From Bacteroidota bacterium (GTDB taxonomy: Bacteria > Bacteroidota > Bacteroidia > Sphingobacteriales > Sphingobacteriaceae): a DNA stretch of 21,297 nt. The stretch covers positions 1-21,297 of the forward strand of contig JABDEQ010000046.1 in assembly GCA_013286985.1 (NCBI GenBank), read 5' to 3'. A model generated the notes under the pieces. That model was not told where the DNA came from. It was given only the letters and a program-made list of their open reading frames with translations, and did not search any database. Positions 1-7,731 of the stretch are shown in pieces. The position numbers and the translations under genes are program-made. The first letter of the stretch is position 1, and every line of letters starts with the position of its first letter.

Positions 1-86
1 CACTATATGAAAAATTTAATTTTGAGAAAGTGGGATCTGAATTTGAAGAGGCCGGTATCAGGCATTATAAAATGATAAGGAAATAG
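1..86 (+). CDS. GNAT-family N-acetyltransferase, C-terminal fragment
   Basis: Only the last 27 codons are in the window (frame starting at base 3, stop TAG at 84-86). The readable tail contains LYEKFNFEKVG and then FEEAGIRHYKMIRK. This matches the end of GNAT acetyltransferases, where a final 'LYEKxGF' helix precedes a strand ending in 'HYKM'. The substrate cannot be told from this piece. The gene converges on the minus-strand HMG-CoA-lyase-like gene with only three bases between the two stop codons, so neither has room for a private terminator here. The family call rests on the tail pattern alone. Confidence 0.6.
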   Translation, partial: LYEKFNFEKVGSEFEEAGIRHYKMIRK

Positions 87-89
87 CAA

Positions 90-947
90 TTACACGAATA
101 CCTTGTCCGAGTAATTGATGGCCTCCTGTAATTTACCAAAATTGAGCGTTATAGGCTCGTTTCGCGATTGCAGGTAGCCAATAAGCTTTTCGGTTGCGAT
201 GTTGCCTGTAAGTACATCTGCGGCCATAGGGCAGCCTCCGTATCCCTTTAGTGCAGTATCAAACCAACGACAACCAATTTTATAAGCTGCTTCAATTTTT
301 TCCTGCCATTGATGTGGTGTGGAATGTAAATGAAGGCCGAATGGATTGTTTTTAAATTCATACAACTTTTCCATCACCCTGGTTATTTGTTGCGGTGTAG
401 CTGCGCCAATGGTATCGGCTACATAAATATTCTTAATCCCGGTTGCAATGAGTTTATCTGCCCAGTTTAACAAAATATCCGTATTCCATTCATCTCCGTA
501 AGGATTGCCAAAACCCATGGATAAATAAACTCTCAAAGTTTTGTGCTTTTGCTCACATAATTCATAAATATCCTTAACTGTATTGAAAGCTTTAGCGATA
601 TCTGAATTAGCATTCCGTTGCTGAAAAGTTTCGGAAATGGAGAATGGAAAACCCAGGTAAGTTATTTCTTCGTGCTGTGAGGCCTCTTCTGCACCCCTGT
701 AATTAGCTATAATGGCAAGCAGTTTTGATTTGGAACTACTCAGATCCAGCTTTTTTAAAACGGCAACGGTGTCCTGCATCTGGGGAATTGCCTTGGCAGA
801 AACAAAACTCCCAAAATCAATAGTGTCAAAGCCAACTTGCAGCAATAAGTTGATATATGCTGCCTTTAGTTCCGTAGGTATAAATTGATGGAATCCCTGC
901 ATGGCATCGCGCGGGCACTCGGTCAATTTTATAGGTGATGGTATCAT
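90..947 (-). CDS. Hydroxymethylglutaryl-CoA lyase family protein
   Basis: A 285-residue TIM-barrel protein of the HMG-CoA lyase branch of the HMGL-like/DRE-TIM metallolyases. These cleave HMG-CoA to acetyl-CoA and acetoacetate in leucine and ketone-body breakdown. Visible active-site elements are Arg13-Asp14 in ECPRDAMQG, Asp178 in VADTIG, the metal-binding His206 and His208 in GLHLHSTPHQ, catalytic Cys239 in the signature GYGGCPMA, and Asn249 in GNIATE. A position that is Glu in the human enzyme (Glu72, before SFVS) appears to be Asp44. The human motif HCHDT reads HLHST here, so substrate preference may differ slightly. The start overlaps the stop of the upstream ATP-grasp gene by four bases (ATGA), implying translational coupling. 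No other leucine-degradation genes lie nearby. Confidence 0.85.
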   Translation of the reverse strand: MIPSPIKLTECPRDAMQGFHQFIPTELKAAYINLLLQVGFDTIDFGSFVSAKAIPQMQDTVAVLKKLDLSSSKSKLLAIIANYRGAEEASQHEEITYLGFPFSISETFQQRNANSDIAKAFNTVKDIYELCEQKHKTLRVYLSMGFGNPYGDEWNTDILLNWADKLIATGIKNIYVADTIGAATPQQITRVMEKLYEFKNNPFGLHLHSTPHQWQEKIEAAYKIGCRWFDTALKGYGGCPMAADVLTGNIATEKLIGYLQSRNEPITLNFGKLQEAINYSDKVFV

Positions 948-2080
948 GGTAGAATCAAATGCGGTATAAATCTACTCAAATTATCAGTAATTAATCCATT
1001 TGATTCCCTTATACCAATCCCCGCTGCTTGCTGGCCAACAACCCAGCTACCAATAACCGGGAAGTTGCCGTTAAAATTGGGCAGTTTTTTTAATTCCTGA
1101 AAAATAAAGCCTTCTTCACCATACTCTCCTTCTGAGTCGGCTATCAGTTTTTCATTTTCTACTATCGTGATGTTGGCTCCTTCGCGCGATAAAAGCGGTT
1201 TTTTAACGTAATCTTTTAGGTTGCCCTGGGTAAAATAAGCAGGTAACAAATTTTTATGGTATGGAAACAACTGCCATAAAACTGGCAAAATGGCCTTGTT
1301 GCTCAATATCATTTTCCACGATGGCTCAATCCATATGGCTTTTAATTTATCAATAACCAGGTTTTGTCCAAATGCCTCATTAACCATCCATTCGTATGGA
1401 TATAATTTGAAAATGTTTTTTATGGGTTTGTTATTTAAATCGACAAAAAAATGATTGTTATTATCCCAACCAATATCTTCAATATAAATAAATTCTGTTG
1501 TTATGCCTGCCTGCATGGCACAGTCTTGCAAATAGGCAGTGGTTGTAAAATCTTCTAATACATTTTTAACACAGGTAAAATAAAGGGTATCGTCGTATAA
1601 ATAATCCGTCAGGTATTTCCAATATGCTATCAACTTTTCGTGGAGGGAGTTGAACTGATCTTTGGGTTCGTCAAAGTCTTTTAGCCAAAACCACTGAACA
1701 ATAGAAGCTTCAAACAGTGAAGTTGGCGTATCGGCATTAAATTCCAATAGTTTTGGTTCGCCTGTCCCATCGTAGCAAAGGTCAAATCGCCCATAAATAG
1801 CGGGAGCATCGTTGTCCCATGAATCTATTATATGCGGTATTATAAATTGCGGAATCTTAAACTGATCGAACAGATTATGGTCGATTACATACTGTATGGC
1901 TTGCAGGCACATATCCCATAATTCGGCTGTTACTGTTTCCAGTTTTGTGATCTCCTGCAATGAAAATGTATAATAAGCAGATTCATCCCAATAGGCAACA
2001 TCGGCGGTATGAAATCCAAAGCCTAACGCTTCAACGGCCTGTTGCCAGTTATTGCGTGGTTTTGTAGTAATTCTTTCCAT
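944..2080 (-). CDS. ygiC: YgiC-type ATP-grasp ligase (glutathionylspermidine synthase-like)
   Basis: 378 residues, close to the length of E. coli YgiC (about 386), and colinear with it from the first residues (MERITTKP). It belongs to the glutathionylspermidine-synthase-like pre-ATP-grasp/ATP-grasp family, which joins an amine to a carboxylate with ATP. Hallmarks are GRFDLCYDGTGEPKLLE followed by FNADTPTSLFEA (97-125), FKLYPYEWM (224-232), the ATP-grasp loop KPLLSREGAN (294-303), YGEEGF (320-325) and the C-terminal IGSWVVGQ...GIGIRE (343-359). From the literature, E. coli YgiC and YjfC are not thought to make glutathionylspermidine, and the true substrate of this branch is unknown. The gene starts two bases after the stop of a small YgiB-like lipoprotein gene, the same order as ygiB-ygiC in E. 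coli, and overlaps the HMG-CoA-lyase gene downstream. I infer that the small neighbours are substrates or partners. Confidence 0.9.
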   Translation of the reverse strand: MERITTKPRNNWQQAVEALGFGFHTADVAYWDESAYYTFSLQEITKLETVTAELWDMCLQAIQYVIDHNLFDQFKIPQFIIPHIIDSWDNDAPAIYGRFDLCYDGTGEPKLLEFNADTPTSLFEASIVQWFWLKDFDEPKDQFNSLHEKLIAYWKYLTDYLYDDTLYFTCVKNVLEDFTTTAYLQDCAMQAGITTEFIYIEDIGWDNNNHFFVDLNNKPIKNIFKLYPYEWMVNEAFGQNLVIDKLKAIWIEPSWKMILSNKAILPVLWQLFPYHKNLLPAYFTQGNLKDYVKKPLLSREGANITIVENEKLIADSEGEYGEEGFIFQELKKLPNFNGNFPVIGSWVVGQQAAGIGIRESNGLITDNLSRFIPHLILP

Positions 2081-2082
2081 AA

Positions 2083-2373
2083 TCAGGATGATGCAGAAAC
2101 ATGAAAACCTCCCGATTCACCAAACCCTCCGCGGGTTATGCTCGTTTGGCTGGTATGTACTTCGGAGCTCGAATATCCCTGACGTATATATCCCGCAAAA
2201 GGATAATAAATACCTATTGGCCTGAATGCATAGTACCCGTGATAGCCCGGAGTGGCAGCAGTATAATTTTCCAAAGTATCGGTACGCAGGTATAACCTGG
2301 TTTGCTGCGGATGATTGTTACAGCCCAATAATCCTGTTACCAGGACAAGTGATATTGCTTTTGACTTTTTCAT
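2083..2373 (-). CDS. Small YgiB-like (DUF1190-like) lipoprotein with C-terminal RGGFGES motif
   Basis: 96 residues. The N-terminus MKKSKAISLVLVTGLLGC is a lipoprotein signal peptide with the lipobox cysteine at position 18. The mature part is rich in Tyr, Gly and Ser and ends in TRGGFGES (80-87) plus a Gly/Ser/His tail. As I remember it, E. coli YgiB (UPF0441/DUF1190) also begins MKRTKSI and carries TRGGFGES near its end, so this looks like a much shortened relative. It sits two bases upstream of the YgiC-type ATP-grasp gene, the same pairing as ygiB-ygiC. It shares its signal peptide and C-terminal motif with the protein at 2806-3057. Function unknown; possibly the substrate or partner of the ligase. 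A plus-strand frame over the same bases is a shadow. Confidence 0.75.
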   Translation of the reverse strand: MKKSKAISLVLVTGLLGCNNHPQQTRLYLRTDTLENYTAATPGYHGYYAFRPIGIYYPFAGYIRQGYSSSEVHTSQTSITRGGFGESGGFHVSASS

Positions 2374-2382
2374 GGCAGTGGA

Positions 2383-2700
2383 TTATTTTACAGTAACATA
2401 AAATTCATAATCCTTTTTCGCAGTCACATCCTCGGTATTTCCGTTATCATCCTCGCCTTCAGTCGTGGCCGTCTCTAACGCAGGTATGGTATCTCTCTTA
2501 TCAAATTCCTTAGTTTTGACGCCTTTGTTCCAAACAATATAATGAGTAGTGAGCAGGTCATTAGTAGCATTAAGATGGGTAGTACTTAATGATACCTCAA
2601 TACCGCCGTTTCTGTCGATAGCGGTTACTTTATCACTATGGTCATCGCAGGCTGTTAGTAGCAGAATAATAGCAAGTGCTGGTAGTAAAAAGAATTTCAT
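2383..2700 (-). CDS. Small putative lipoprotein, unknown function
   Basis: 105 residues with a clear lipoprotein signal peptide: MKFF, a hydrophobic stretch, then LLTAC with Cys18 as the lipid-attachment residue. The mature part has no motif I recognise. It contains an acidic segment around residues 78-92 (EGEDDNGNTEDV) and ends DYEFYVTVK, which looks like a final beta-strand. It lacks the RGG(F/W)G motif of its two flanking neighbours and is not an obvious paralogue of them. It lies nine bases upstream of the YgiB-like lipoprotein gene on the same strand, so it is probably co-transcribed and exported to the same envelope location. Confidence 0.65.
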   Translation of the reverse strand: MKFFLLPALAIILLLTACDDHSDKVTAIDRNGGIEVSLSTTHLNATNDLLTTHYIVWNKGVKTKEFDKRDTIPALETATTEGEDDNGNTEDVTAKKDYEFYVTVK

Positions 2701-2805
2701 TTGTAACAGGTTTAATTATAAGATGCCAAAATATCTATTTTGTTACGGTTGGTGATACGGTTATTGATAAATATACCACCTATTGAGATGTTGATTTAAG
2801 AAGTA

Positions 2806-3057
2806 TCAGGATGACGAGCCTTGCGAATGAGCAGACGATCCCCAGCCACCACGAGATACCGTATTATGTGCTACAAAAGAAGAAGAACCCGAATGGGCTC
2901 TTAAGGAATCATTAGCGAAATAACAACCTTTTTTGAGTGTGATTGCGCCGCACGCTTTTTTTGTTTCTGCCGGTTTTGGCATATTACCGAAAGATGTATG
3001 CCCGGCTCCAATTAAACCGGTTATCAGTACCAGTTTAATAGCTTTAGTTTTTTTCAT
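2806..3057 (-). CDS. Small exported protein, paralogue of the YgiB-like lipoprotein, motif RGGWGSS
   Basis: 83 residues. The N-terminus MKKTKAIKLVLITGLIGAG matches the signal peptide of the protein at 2083-2373 almost residue for residue, and the C-terminus SRGGWGSS (68-75) plus a Ser/His/Gly tail matches its RGGFGES end. The lipobox cysteine is replaced by Ala18, so it is probably released by ordinary signal peptidase rather than lipid-anchored. The middle is unrelated in sequence and carries two cysteines (Cys36 and Cys45) that could form a disulphide. It is the first gene of the minus-strand run leading to the YgiC-type ligase, separated from the next gene by 105 bases. Function unknown. 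Confidence 0.65.
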   Translation of the reverse strand: MKKTKAIKLVLITGLIGAGHTSFGNMPKPAETKKACGAITLKKGCYFANDSLRAHSGSSSFVAHNTVSRGGWGSSAHSQGSSS

Positions 3058-3103
3058 GATATAGGGGTATTAACTATCTGCAAATTAGAAAATATAAACT
3101 ATA

Positions 3104-4420
3104 TTATCCATCGCTTTTTGCCAGATGTTCTTCTTCCTGCTCCGGAGCTTTATTATCGAACCGCCTGATAATTAAACGTGCTCCGCCATTGTAAGTAAGG
3201 TAACTCATGGTCCAGTTGATAAAAACAATTACTTTATTTCGGAAACCTAAAAGCGAAATTAGGTGAACAAACATCCAGATCATCCAGGCGAAAAAGCCCT
3301 GGAATCTTAACTTACCCAAATCGGCTACTGCCTTGTTTCGGCCAACTGTTGCTAATGATCCTTTATCAAAATATTTAAAAGGCGCAGTAGGTTCGCCATT
3401 CATCAATTTTAAGATGGTTTTGGCAACATGATTTCCCATTTGTATGGCAACCTGGGCCACACCCGGGTGTCCCTTTGGGGTTTCATCTGTAATCATGGCT
3501 GCAACATCGCCAATGGCAAAAATATTGGCAGCGCCATCTATACGGCAAATACTGTCTGTTTTTATCCTGTTACCTCTTTGAATAATATCTTTTGAAATGC
3601 CGTCAGGTACGGCACCCATTACTCCGGCAGACCATATTACATTTTTAGTACAGATGGTGTGCCCGTCTTCAAATTTAATCTCATTGCCGTCGTAACTATC
3701 TACTTTAACATTTACCATTACTTCAACACCCATACCGGTCAAAAAATCATGTGATCCTTTTGAGGCCTGTTCAGACATCGCCCCCAATATTCTCGGCATC
3801 GTATCAACAAGGATAACGCGCATGTGTTCCTTGCTCAATTCGGGGTAATCTTCTGTTAAAATATGATTCCTTAGTTCTGCCAGGGCTCCTGAAAGTTCAA
3901 CTCCGGTGGGGCCGGCACCAACCAGCACAAAATTTAAATAAGGTTCACGCTCTTCTTTGCCTGTTAGTAGAACAGCTTCTTCGATATTTTGCAGAATCAG
4001 TGATCGCAGATTAAGTGCCTCGGGAATAGACTTCATCGGCATTGCAAAGTGTTCAATATCCTTGTTACCGAAAAAGTTTGTTGTTGATCCTGTAGCCAGC
4101 ACCAGGTAATCATAAGTGATTTCGCCAATGGTTGTATCAACGGTGTTTTTTTCTGCATTTACCTTCATCAGTTCCGCAATCCTGAACCGAAAGTTCTTTT
4201 GTTTAGAAAAGTTTTTCCTTAATGAAAAAGCTATAGAATCTGGTTCGAGACTTCCGGTGGCAACCTGGTATAACAATGGTTGAAAAGTATGATAATTATG
4301 CTTGTCGATCATTAAAACGTCAACAGGCTTATCAGCCAGTTTTCTTGCAACCTGAAGGCCACCAAATCCGCCGCCTACAATAAGTACTCTTGGAAATTTT
4401 GTTTTATCTATAGTATTCAT
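3104..4420 (-). CDS. ndh: Type II NADH:quinone oxidoreductase (NDH-2)
   Basis: 438 residues, normal for membrane-bound NDH-2, which passes electrons from NADH through FAD to quinone without pumping protons. Domains in order: FAD-binding Rossmann fold with VGGGFGG (15-21), the family segment NYHTFQPLLYQVATG (42-56), a second NADH-binding Rossmann fold with VGAGPTGVE (167-175), the FAD-contact strand IFAIGDVA (300-307), the quinone-site segment AQVAIQMGNH (322-331), and a hydrophobic C-terminal region with WMIWMFVHLISLLGF (379-393) for membrane attachment. It appears to be its own transcription unit: the secDF terminator lies upstream and the small-protein run starts 46 bases downstream. Confidence 0.93.
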   Translation of the reverse strand: MNTIDKTKFPRVLIVGGGFGGLQVARKLADKPVDVLMIDKHNYHTFQPLLYQVATGSLEPDSIAFSLRKNFSKQKNFRFRIAELMKVNAEKNTVDTTIGEITYDYLVLATGSTTNFFGNKDIEHFAMPMKSIPEALNLRSLILQNIEEAVLLTGKEEREPYLNFVLVGAGPTGVELSGALAELRNHILTEDYPELSKEHMRVILVDTMPRILGAMSEQASKGSHDFLTGMGVEVMVNVKVDSYDGNEIKFEDGHTICTKNVIWSAGVMGAVPDGISKDIIQRGNRIKTDSICRIDGAANIFAIGDVAAMITDETPKGHPGVAQVAIQMGNHVAKTILKLMNGEPTAPFKYFDKGSLATVGRNKAVADLGKLRFQGFFAWMIWMFVHLISLLGFRNKVIVFINWTMSYLTYNGGARLIIRRFDNKAPEQEEEHLAKSDG

Positions 4421-4481
4421 GATGGTTTTAAACTAAAAATGATATGTCGTTTTAAATTAATTCCTTATGATGTTTAAACAA

Positions 4482-4513
4482 AAAAGGCCCCCAAATGTTG
4501 TTTGGGGCCTTTG
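4482..4513 (-). terminator. Intrinsic terminator downstream of secDF
   Basis: The two arms AAAGGCCCCCAAA and TTTGGGGCCTTT flank a short TGTTG loop, giving a roughly 12-bp stem with one bulged C. Read on the minus strand, the stem is followed by a run of T residues, and it begins about 20 bases after the secDF stop codon. This is a textbook rho-independent terminator. The plus-strand reading has a poorer T tract. It separates secDF from ndh. Confidence 0.8.
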
Positions 4514-4530
4514 ATTAAATTGCGTTGAGC

Positions 4531-7509
4531 TTATTTTAAATCTTTTTTCCCAAAGTCGATGATTACCGGAGTTGCCACGCAGATTGACGAATATGTTCCG
4601 AAACATACACCAATCAATAAGGCAAACGAGAATCCGCGGATAACATCGCCACCGAAAATAAACAATACCAATAATATCAATAATACGGTTAATGCTGTAA
4701 TAATGGTACGGCTTAATGTATTGTTGATTGCATCGTTAATTACTGTTTTTGGATCATCAGTTTTTGCATGATGCAGGTTAAGGAACTCACGGATACGGTC
4801 AAACACTACCACGGTATCGTTAATCGAGTAACCTATAACGGTTAATATAGCCGCGATAAACGACTGATCAATATCTAACGAGAATGGTAACACATCCTTA
4901 AAAATAGAGAAGAATGAAAGTACCATTAAGGCATCGTGTGCGGTTGCAACCATAGCGCCTAAACTGAACTGCCATTTACGGAAACGGATCAGGATATAAG
5001 CAGAGATGATGATAATTGCAAAAATTACCGTTAATGCCGCTGATTTTTTAAGACCGTTTGCTATAGTAGGGTCAACTTTTTGCTGACTGGCTATGTTAGC
5101 AGCGGTAATAGTAGTTTGCGGCGTTGAGCCAAGCGCTTTTATCAAAGCGTCTTTTACTTTTTGATCTGTATTCGGTGCAGTACTGTTAATCAGATATTTG
5201 GTTGTGATACTGATTCTGTCGGTACCGAAAGTTTTAACCTCGTTACCTTCACCTAAATCTTTGTCAACTATTTTACGAACATCTTCAGTTGAAACATTAG
5301 GACTGTTGAACTTAACCACATAGTTGTGTCCGCCCACAAAATCAACACCATAGTTGAAACCATGAGTTGCCATTGAAATTAATCCGGCAACAATAAATGC
5401 ACCAGAAAATATATAAAATTTGAAGCGGTTTTTTACGAATGCAAAGTTTGCGTTTTTAAAAGTATGTGAGCTCCATGGGTTTGAGAATTTGATATCCCAA
5501 CCTTTTTCAAGCATGTATTCAAATATCAACCTTGAAATTAATAATGAGCAGAACAATGAAGTTGCAATACCGATCATTAACGTGATAGCAAAACCTTGTA
5601 TCGGACCTGAACCGAATACATAAAGTATTAAACCAGTTAAGAATGTACTGATGTTTGAATCGAGGATTGACGATAATGCATGTTTAAAACCATCAGAAAT
5701 CGCAATGCGAAGCGATTTGCCAAGAGCTAATTCTTCACGTACGCGTTCATAAATCAATACGTTAGCATCAACTGATATACCTAAGGTAAGTACGATACCC
5801 GCAACACCCGGCATAGTTAATACCGCGCCAAGGCTGGTTAGCACACCCATCAGGAAGAAGATGTTTACAATAACCGCAACAACTGCTACGGTACCGGCAC
5901 GGTTGTAATAGGCAATCATGAACACCAATACCACCAATAAACCTACAAGGCTTGATAATAAACCTGCGCTGATAGCTTCCTGTCCTAATGACGGACCTAC
6001 CACAGCTTCAGCAACGATATGCGCCGGAGCAGGTAAACGACCAGCCTTTAAAACGTTGGCTAAGTCAGTCGCTTCCGCGGTAGTAAAGCTACCAGATATA
6101 GAGGATACACCTCCTGATATTTCATTTTGAACTGTAGGAGCTGAATAAACGTTATCATCTAATACAATAGCTATTGATTGTTTGTTACTTAAATCAGATG
6201 CTGCTTCGGCGGTAATAGCGCTCCATTTTTGGGCACCATCCGAGTTCATTATCATTACTACCTCAGGGCTTCCTTTTTGGTCAATGTCATTATGAGCATC
6301 GGTAACTACGTCGCCGGCAAGCACAGGACCATTTTGAGCACCCGCTAATTTGATAGCATATAATTCGAAGGATTTGGTTTTATCAACCGGTTTTACCGAC
6401 CAAAGGAATTTCATGCTTGTTGGTATAACTGCACTTACCTCAGGGCTGCGCAGGTATGCGTTAACTTTTGCAGTATCTTTTACATCTGCATGGCCAACAA
6501 TTGGACCGCGGCCTAATTCACCCTGTCCATTTTGTCCCTGAAATACCATTGGCTTCAAAACGCTAAACAGCGGATACTGATCAGCAAATTGCGATTTATT
6601 ACCTAAAGCAGATGCACCGGTATCTTTTGCCGCATTTTTTTGAACTTTATTCAACAATGCTAAAGCACCTTGCGCTTTTGCTGAATCGGTAGTTGCAGCA
6701 GTTTTAACAGTAGCTTTTGTGGTATCTTTTTTTGCAGCTTTAATTTTAGCAGCAATTAAGCCGTTAATATTAGTAAGGAGTTGATAAACCTGGTTGTTAT
6801 CATAAGTTTTGTAAAACTCCAATTTTGCAGTTCCTGATAATAGTTTACGAACGCGATCCGGTTCTTTAACACCCGGTAATTCAATTAAAACACGATCGGT
6901 ACCTTTTTGCAATTGGATGTTAGCATTAGCTACACCAAACTGATCGATACGGGTATTAAGAATAGTGTATGATTGCTGAACAGCTATACTTGCCTGGTCT
7001 TTCAGATATGATTCAACTTCGGCATTTGTTGCGTTAAATTTCAAATGATCCTGGTTATCTTTTGTTGAGAAGATAGCAGCTAACTTTCCATTCGGATTAA
7101 GTTTCTCATATTCGTTAACAAATAGCGTAATATAATCTGTCTGGTTGGTGATCGCATCAGTGGTTGCAGCAGCAAGCGCCTGGTTAAATACCGGATCAAC
7201 ATTATTATTTGAAAGCTTTTTTACCAGTTCGCTCAACGATATCTGCATGGTAACGCTCATACCACCTTCAAGATCCAGACCCAGGGCCAGTTCTCTTTGT
7301 TTAACGTATTGATAATCGTGTTTAAATAATGGATACACCGGTTGTGTTGAAACAGAATCCAGATAAGCCTTTAGTTTCGTCGAATCACCTTTAGCGTACA
7401 CCTTAGCATCATTTTCAACTTTGTGAGCGACCCACGTAAATGAAAGCTGGTATAAGCATACGATTGCCAGCACTATGGCGAAAAATTTAACAACCCCTTT
7501 ACCTTGCAT
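4531..7509 (-). CDS. secDF: Fused protein translocase subunit SecDF
   Basis: 992 residues, SecD and SecF in one chain, the usual arrangement in Bacteroidota. It works with SecYEG in the inner membrane, using the proton gradient to pull secreted proteins across. Visible parts: N-terminal membrane helix (about 8-27), SecD signature LGLDLEGGM (76-84), the periplasmic P1 domain, the SecD membrane block with GISVDANVLIYERVREEL, then the SecF half beginning near residue 700 with GVDFVGG (about 721-727) and the SecF membrane motif YSINDTVVVFDRIREF. A Lys/Ala/Thr-rich, low-complexity insert at about 253-285 lies within the SecD periplasmic part. Transcribed alone between a candidate promoter and a strong terminator. 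Confidence 0.97.
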   Translation of the reverse strand: MQGKGVVKFFAIVLAIVCLYQLSFTWVAHKVENDAKVYAKGDSTKLKAYLDSVSTQPVYPLFKHDYQYVKQRELALGLDLEGGMSVTMQISLSELVKKLSNNNVDPVFNQALAAATTDAITNQTDYITLFVNEYEKLNPNGKLAAIFSTKDNQDHLKFNATNAEVESYLKDQASIAVQQSYTILNTRIDQFGVANANIQLQKGTDRVLIELPGVKEPDRVRKLLSGTAKLEFYKTYDNNQVYQLLTNINGLIAAKIKAAKKDTTKATVKTAATTDSAKAQGALALLNKVQKNAAKDTGASALGNKSQFADQYPLFSVLKPMVFQGQNGQGELGRGPIVGHADVKDTAKVNAYLRSPEVSAVIPTSMKFLWSVKPVDKTKSFELYAIKLAGAQNGPVLAGDVVTDAHNDIDQKGSPEVVMIMNSDGAQKWSAITAEAASDLSNKQSIAIVLDDNVYSAPTVQNEISGGVSSISGSFTTAEATDLANVLKAGRLPAPAHIVAEAVVGPSLGQEAISAGLLSSLVGLLVVLVFMIAYYNRAGTVAVVAVIVNIFFLMGVLTSLGAVLTMPGVAGIVLTLGISVDANVLIYERVREELALGKSLRIAISDGFKHALSSILDSNISTFLTGLILYVFGSGPIQGFAITLMIGIATSLFCSLLISRLIFEYMLEKGWDIKFSNPWSSHTFKNANFAFVKNRFKFYIFSGAFIVAGLISMATHGFNYGVDFVGGHNYVVKFNSPNVSTEDVRKIVDKDLGEGNEVKTFGTDRISITTKYLINSTAPNTDQKVKDALIKALGSTPQTTITAANIASQQKVDPTIANGLKKSAALTVIFAIIIISAYILIRFRKWQFSLGAMVATAHDALMVLSFFSIFKDVLPFSLDIDQSFIAAILTVIGYSINDTVVVFDRIREFLNLHHAKTDDPKTVINDAINNTLSRTIITALTVLLILLVLFIFGGDVIRGFSFALLIGVCFGTYSSICVATPVIIDFGKKDLK

Positions 7510-7561
7510 TTGAATTTAAAATATGTAATTAATTAGTTTATAAGCATTTTAAATAAGACGG

Positions 7562-7592
7562 CAAATCTAATAAAATTTCCTAACCACGAAAT
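7562..7592 (-). promoter_or_regulatory. Candidate Bacteroidota-type promoter for secDF
   Basis: On the minus strand, TAGATTTG (bases 7569 to 7562) fits the Bacteroidota -7 consensus TAnnTTTG exactly. About 20 bases further upstream is ATTTCG, only a partial match to the -33 TTTG box. Transcription would begin about 45 bases before the secDF ATG. The call rests on a short consensus in AT-rich DNA, so chance occurrence is possible. Confidence 0.4.
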
Positions 7593-7731
7593 TTTTAATT
7601 AAAACAAAATGAATATAGATAGGATTTATGGTTATTTATGAGTTGTCTTATTTGTTTTTGGCTGATAATGAATGTTTTATAATATCCCCAAAAAGCTGTG
7701 GAAATTTAAAAAAAGCCATGAAGGTTGTTTT

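Noticed and set aside
2101..2295. Plus-strand 64-codon frame opposite the YgiB-like lipoprotein gene
   Set aside because: No family resemblance or signal peptide, while the minus-strand frame has a lipoprotein signal, the RGGFGES motif and tight spacing to ygiC.
6600..6760. Possible frameshift or foreign insert in SecDF at the Lys/Ala/Thr-rich stretch
   Set aside because: The reading frame is continuous and the surrounding motifs are intact; low-complexity inserts in the periplasmic part of Bacteroidota SecDF are not a sign of damage.
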